A stretch of 8,753 nt of DNA, from contig CAMLHB010000089.1 of the NCBI GenBank assembly GCA_946479725.1, forward strand, positions 1 to 8,753, read 5' to 3'. Each line of letters opens with the position of its first letter. The stretch's first letter is position 1. The stretch comes from an uncultured Actinomycetes bacterium (GTDB lineage Bacteria; Actinomycetota; Thermoleophilia; Solirubrobacterales; 70-9). Of this stretch, positions 5,768 through 8,753 are shown in pieces. Under the pieces are notes generated by a model. It was not told the origin of the DNA and ran no database searches. It worked only from the letters and a program-made list of their open reading frames with translations. Made by a program: the position numbers and the translations under genes.

Positions 5768-6385
5768 ATGGCGATGCCGACGATTTCCAAAACGATCTTC
5801 AACTCGTCGCTGAAGGTGGCGAGGACGCCCTTCGACCTGGCTTTGGGTGCCCTCGGCGGCTCCGATTCCGGAGCCAAGCACCTGCTTGATCGCGCCGAGG
5901 CCGGCGCCCGCACCGCTACGGGCCTGCTCTTCGCCGACCCCGAGCTGCGCGAAGAAGGCCGGGCAGCTCTGCTGGCGACCAAGGAGCGCGAGCGGGCGAC
6001 CGAGTTGCGCGAGGAGGCCGAGGTGCGGGAGCGCGAGGCCGAGGAGCGCCAGACGCGGGTCAGCGAAGCGGCCGAGAAAGCCGCGGCGGAGGCTCGCCGC
6101 AGCGCCGAGCAGGAGAAGCGCAAAGCCGAGAAGCGACGGCGCGAACGCGAGGCGCGGGCGAAGAAAGCTGAGGCCAAGAAGAAGGAGAAAGCGGCCAAAG
6201 CCGCCGCCAAGACGAAACGGTCCGACGCCAAAGTCGGGAAGACCGCGCAGCTGGAGAAGCTCGACGCGAAGGAAGAGAGCATTGAGGCGAAGGAGGAGGC
6301 GGTCGCGACCGAGCGCGAGGCCGAGCGGCTGCAGGAAGCGGCTGCGGAGGCCAAGGCGGCGCGAAAGAACGGCAACGGCGGTTAG
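5768..6385 (+). CDS. Ala/Lys/Glu-rich coiled-coil protein, partner of the CsbD-like protein
   Basis: 205 residues, ATG 5768 three bases after the previous stop, with GGAGGAG at 5752-5758. Residues 1-30 include an amphipathic, fairly hydrophobic stretch (SLKVARTPFDLALGALGG). Residues 52-66 (GLLFADPELREEGRA) echo the FGREDLQREGR block of the preceding protein, suggesting degenerate paralogy. Residues 70-200 form a charged coiled coil, with a very basic core around 118-158 (AKKAEAKKKEKAAKAAAKTK) resembling histone H1-like tails, and then an acidic E/K stretch. The end is NGNGG. No enzyme motif is seen. It could be membrane-peripheral, nucleoid-associated, or simply a stress-protective helical protein; I cannot decide. 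The TAG overlaps the stop of the convergent DUF2294 gene. Confidence 0.75.
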   Translation: MAMPTISKTIFNSSLKVARTPFDLALGALGGSDSGAKHLLDRAEAGARTATGLLFADPELREEGRAALLATKERERATELREEAEVREREAEERQTRVSEAAEKAAAEARRSAEQEKRKAEKRRREREARAKKAEAKKKEKAAKAAAKTKRSDAKVGKTAQLEKLDAKEESIEAKEEAVATEREAERLQEAAAEAKAARKNGNGG

Positions 6386-6783
6386 GCCTGGGGCTCCTCC
6401 TCCCTGGGGTCGAGGTAGAAGACCTCGGCGCAGATGTCGACGGCGGCGTCGAGGCCGCTGATGAAGGCTCGCACCCGGCGGCCCGTCAGCCGTTCGACGA
6501 TCTCGGTGAACCTGTCATGAGTGGCCGACTGGAAGTACATCCGGGTGTCGCGCAGGCGCTGGTGCTCACCGAGATCGGCGAGGCTGCGCTCGGCCGGCGT
6601 GAAGGTGTTCTCGAGCGAGCAGATGACGATGTCGGGGCCGGCGAACTCGGTCCGCGCTTTGGTCGGCCCGCGCCCGAACAGCTCCTTGTAGAGGCGGACC
6701 ATTTCGCGGGAAATCTCCGCCCGGATCGACTCGAAGGTGTGGTTGTCGCCCTCTTGGGGCTCGATCGTCTGTTCCTGTGCCAT
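6382..6783 (-). CDS. DUF2294 family protein
   Basis: 133 residues, ATG at 6783. Seen: ISREMVRLYKELFGRGPTKA at 24-42 with ART next, IVICSLENTFTPAERSLAD at 52-70, MYFQSATHDRFTEIVERLTG at 82-101 and RRVRAFISGLD. These are the conserved blocks of DUF2294, a small single-domain cytoplasmic family of unknown biochemical function. An acidic N-terminal extension of about 17 residues precedes the domain. No SD is visible; a GGGTAT element on the minus strand (6798-6793) predicts a near-leaderless transcript starting around 6786. The last stop overlaps that of the coiled-coil gene by 2-3 bases, leaving no room for a terminator between them. It is divergent from the CDGSH operon across 66 bases. Confidence 0.88.
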   Translation of the reverse strand: MAQEQTIEPQEGDNHTFESIRAEISREMVRLYKELFGRGPTKARTEFAGPDIVICSLENTFTPAERSLADLGEHQRLRDTRMYFQSATHDRFTEIVERLTGRRVRAFISGLDAAVDICAEVFYLDPREEEPQA

Positions 6784-6792
6784 GGGGATTGC

Positions 6793-6836
6793 ATACCCAG
6801 CGATCGGAACGATTTATCACTCCGGTTGGCGGGTAG
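6793..6836. promoter_or_regulatory. Overlapping divergent candidate stress promoters
   Basis: Plus strand: ATTT (6812-6815), 15 bases, GGGTAG (6831-6836), towards the CDGSH gene. Minus strand: GATA (6818-6815), 16 bases, GGGTAT (6798-6793), towards the DUF2294 gene. The -35 areas overlap, which could couple the two genes. Caveat: the plus-strand start predicted at about 6842-6844 would leave the GGAG SD (6838-6841) outside the message, so the plus-strand promoter is doubtful. Confidence 0.35.
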
Positions 6837-6849
6837 CGGAGACGGCGGT

Positions 6850-7083
6850 ATGCCACCAGACCAGTCGACCCCAGCCACGATCACTCCCTACCCCGACGGG
6901 CCATATCTGGTCCGCGGCGACTTCGCCGTGGTCGACCAGGACGGCAACGAGCTGCCGGTCGAGCGGCGGACGATCGCGCTCTGCCGCTGTGGCAGGTCCC
7001 GCATGCGCCCCTTCTGCGACGGCACCCACAGGCTGATCGGGTTCAAGGCGCCGAGCGGGGCGGAGCAATGGCCGGGCGCCTGA
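6850..7083 (+). CDS. CDGSH-type [2Fe-2S] iron-sulfur protein
   Basis: 77 residues, ATG 6850 with GGAG eight bases upstream (6838-6841). The C-terminal half carries the full mitoNEET-type signature: Cys45-x-Cys47-x2-Ser50-x3-Pro54-x-Cys56-Asp-Gly-Thr-His60. Three cysteines and one histidine hold the 2Fe-2S cluster; the Thr instead of Ser or Ala in CDGSH is an allowed variant. The N-terminal 40 residues (ITPYPDGPYLVRGDFAVVDQ, then DGNELPVE) form the usual beta cradle of small bacterial members. There is no signal peptide or membrane anchor, so it is cytoplasmic, with a role in electron or cluster transfer. It overlaps the next gene by 16 bases, so it probably works with the iron-dependent enzyme encoded there. 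The electron partner is unknown. Confidence 0.95.
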   Translation: MPPDQSTPATITPYPDGPYLVRGDFAVVDQDGNELPVERRTIALCRCGRSRMRPFCDGTHRLIGFKAPSGAEQWPGA

Positions 7084-8087
7084 TCGAGCTTCCGGCGCCG
7101 CGGGGTCCGCTCAGCGAGCAGCTGTTCGAGGCGCTCGGGGGTCCGCCGGACGCGCACCTGCCGCTGCCGACCCTGGTCGACGTCGGCGACCCGCTCGGCG
7201 ACGACGACCTCCAGCTCGCCCTCTACGTCGCCTACGAGCTCCACTACGCCGCGATCCGCGGGGTCGACGAGGACTGGGAGCGGTCGCCCTCGCTGCTCGC
7301 CTTCCGGCGGGCGCTGGAGGAGCCCTTCGAAGCGGCGGTGGCCGAGCTGGTGCCGCCGGCCGAAGCGGCCGAGCTGGAGTCGGTCGGCGCCGCCCTGCAG
7401 GCGATCGTCGCCGACGATTCGGGCCCGCCGCTCTCCCGCTACATGGAGACGCAGGGGACCCGCAAGCAGATGCTCGAGCACGTCGTCCACCGCTCCGCCT
7501 ACCAGCTGAAGGAGGCCGACCCGCACTCCTGGGCGATCCCGCGGCTGGGCCCGGTGCCGAAGGCCGCCCTACTTGAGGTTCAGTTCGACGAGTACGGCGG
7601 CGGCAACGCCGAGCGGATGCACTCGGCGTTGTTCGCGGAGACCATGGCGGGCCTCGGGCTCGACCCAACCTACGGCCACTACATCGACCGCTGGCCGGGG
7701 ATCACGCTGGCGACGGTTAACCTGATCACCCTCTTCGGCCTACAGCGCCGCCGGCGCGGTGCCCTGGTCGGCCATCTGGCCGGCTTCGAGATGACCTCCT
7801 CAATCCCCAACCGCCGCTACGGCAACGCGCTGCGCCGGCACGGTTTCGGCCCGGAGGTGACCCACTTCTACGACGAGCACGTCGAGGCCGACGCCGTGCA
7901 CGAGAACATCGCCGCCTGGGACCTGGCGGGCGGGTTGGCGGCGGACGAGCCGGAGGTCGCCGCCGACATTCTCTTCGGCGCCCGGGCGCTGCTGCAGGTC
8001 GAGGCGCGCTGGGCGCGCCACCTGATGGATTCGTGGGAGAGGGGAGAGACCTCGCTGCTCTCGCCCCTCGTCCTCCTCGCCGCGTGA
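7068..8087 (+). CDS. Iron-containing redox enzyme, haem-oxygenase-like fold (HDO-like)
   Basis: 339 residues, ATG 7068 inside the end of the CDGSH gene, with GGAG only two bases away, suggesting coupled translation. The helical domain carries patterns expected for non-haem iron ligands of the haem-oxygenase-like oxidase family: Glu57 and His59 in VAYELHYAA, Glu170 to His185 in LLEVQFDEYGGGNAERMH, and His271, Asp275, His278 in DEHVEADAVHE. Family members use iron and oxygen for N-oxygenation or C-C cleavage, usually with a separate electron source, and the neighbouring CDGSH protein could supply it. An N-terminal region of about 50 residues (proline- and acid-rich) precedes the domain. Which residues bind iron is inference from spacing. 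The GTGA overlap with the next gene completes a tight operon. The substrate is unknown. Confidence 0.85.
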   Translation: MAGRLIELPAPRGPLSEQLFEALGGPPDAHLPLPTLVDVGDPLGDDDLQLALYVAYELHYAAIRGVDEDWERSPSLLAFRRALEEPFEAAVAELVPPAEAAELESVGAALQAIVADDSGPPLSRYMETQGTRKQMLEHVVHRSAYQLKEADPHSWAIPRLGPVPKAALLEVQFDEYGGGNAERMHSALFAETMAGLGLDPTYGHYIDRWPGITLATVNLITLFGLQRRRRGALVGHLAGFEMTSSIPNRRYGNALRRHGFGPEVTHFYDEHVEADAVHENIAAWDLAGGLAADEPEVAADILFGARALLQVEARWARHLMDSWERGETSLLSPLVLLAA

Positions 8088-8753
8088 GCCCACCGCTGCA
8101 GCTCAGCTACGTGGTGCCGGTGCGCTGGCACGACGGCGTCCAGCGGGCGGACCTGGCCGCCTACCTGGCCGAGATCGCCCCTCACTGCGCCGAGCTGATC
8201 GTCGTCGACGGTTCCCCGGAGGAGGTCTTCGCCGCCAACGCCGCCGCCTGGGGCGGCTTCGCCACCCAGGTGGCGCCCTTGCCCGACGAGCGTTGGCTGA
8301 TGGGGAAAGTCTCCGGGGTCCGGAGCGGGCTCCGCCTGGCCTCCCACGAGCGCGTCGTGATCGCCGACGACGACGTCCGCTACGACCCCGGGGCCCTGCG
8401 CCGCACGGCCGAACTGCTCGACGAACACGACCTGGTGCGGCCGCAGAACTACTTCAGCTCGCTGCCCTGGCACGCCCGCTGGGACACCGCCCGCACCCTG
8501 CTCAACCGCAGCCTCGGCCGCGACTACCCGGGGACGCTGGCGGTGCGGCGCTCGCGCCTGCTGGCGACCGGCCTCTACGACGGCGACGTCCTCTTCGAGA
8601 ACCTGGAGCTGATCCGCACCGTCCGCGCCGCCGGCGGCCGCGAAGCCGCCCCGCTCGACCTCTACGTCGCCCGCGTCCCGCCCTCCTCCGCCCACTTCTG
8701 GGGCCAGCGCACCCGCCAGGCCTACGACGACTTCGCCCCCCCCCTGCGGATGG
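8084..8753 (+). CDS. Family-2-like glycosyltransferase, 3' end outside the window
   Basis: The open frame runs from GTG 8084 (overlapping the previous stop as GTGA) through the window end, 223 residues without a stop. N-terminal LSYVVPVRW and LIVVDGSPEE match the GT-A nucleotide-sugar fold; IADDDVRYDPGAL at 93-105 contains the DxD-type metal/sugar-nucleotide site (Asp95-97). RPQNYFSSLPWHARWDTART follows, then a probable catalytic FENLE at 171-175, and SAHFWGQRTRQAYDDF near the end. It should transfer a sugar from an activated donor in the cytoplasm. There is no signal or membrane segment in the visible part. Acceptor and donor are unknown. Third gene of the CDGSH/redox operon. Confidence 0.85.
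   Translation, partial: MSPPLQLSYVVPVRWHDGVQRADLAAYLAEIAPHCAELIVVDGSPEEVFAANAAAWGGFATQVAPLPDERWLMGKVSGVRSGLRLASHERVVIADDDVRYDPGALRRTAELLDEHDLVRPQNYFSSLPWHARWDTARTLLNRSLGRDYPGTLAVRRSRLLATGLYDGDVLFENLELIRTVRAAGGREAAPLDLYVARVPPSSAHFWGQRTRQAYDDFAPPLRM

Noticed and set aside
4979..5881. Minus-strand frame of 300 codons opposite the coiled-coil genes, with Leu/Gly-rich membrane-like protein
   Set aside because: The leucine-rich look is the reverse complement of Glu/Ala/Lys codon repeats; it has no SD and no homologous motif.
7868..8695. Minus-strand frame opposite the redox enzyme and glycosyltransferase
   Set aside because: Val/Gly/Ala-rich shadow of two genes with clear motifs on the plus strand.

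Overview
The window is high-GC DNA (about two thirds G+C or more, with strong G/C preference at third codon positions). Gene content, SD motifs and GGGTA-type promoter boxes suggest an actinobacterium, possibly a deep lineage such as Thermoleophilia/Solirubrobacterales. That placement is inference. There are 12 protein genes, one of them apparently broken and two cut by the window edges. I found no RNA genes, CRISPR arrays or insertion sequences.

Left part (1-2515): the C-terminal end of an acyl-CoA carboxylase carboxyltransferase subunit runs by a GTGA overlap into a small lipoprotein gene that looks frameshifted. It is met tail to tail by a minus-strand SRPBCC protein with an unusual helical N-terminal half and a lysine-rich tail. 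A PhzF-family isomerase follows divergently. It converges on a DUF4396 membrane protein, and a long perfect hairpin separates the two.

Middle (2520-4015): the DUF4396 gene is divergent from a two-gene ArsR/AHSA1-type SRPBCC operon. The operon has a near-consensus TTGACA/TATAGT promoter, an inverted-repeat operator inside it and a start codon at the predicted transcription start (probably leaderless). The space between the divergent genes also holds a well-formed intrinsic terminator that belongs to neither, so a small third transcript may be present.

Right part (4076-8753): a Vms1-like/eRF1-fold (VLRF1/BaeRF-type) predicted release factor; two coiled-coil proteins in tandem, the first with a CsbD-like N-terminus; a convergent DUF2294 gene; and then an operon of CDGSH iron-sulfur protein, haem-oxygenase-like iron redox enzyme and family-2 glycosyltransferase, cut by the window end.

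Common theme: GTTT-N15-17-GGGTAN-like elements, resembling SigB/SigF general-stress promoters, lie before the minus-strand SRPBCC gene, the VLRF1 gene and the CsbD-like gene. Weaker ones lie between the divergent DUF2294 and CDGSH genes. The most interesting reading is that much of the window is a general-stress locus combining ribosome rescue, coiled-coil stress proteins and a redox/glycosyl operon, next to a separately controlled ArsR unit.
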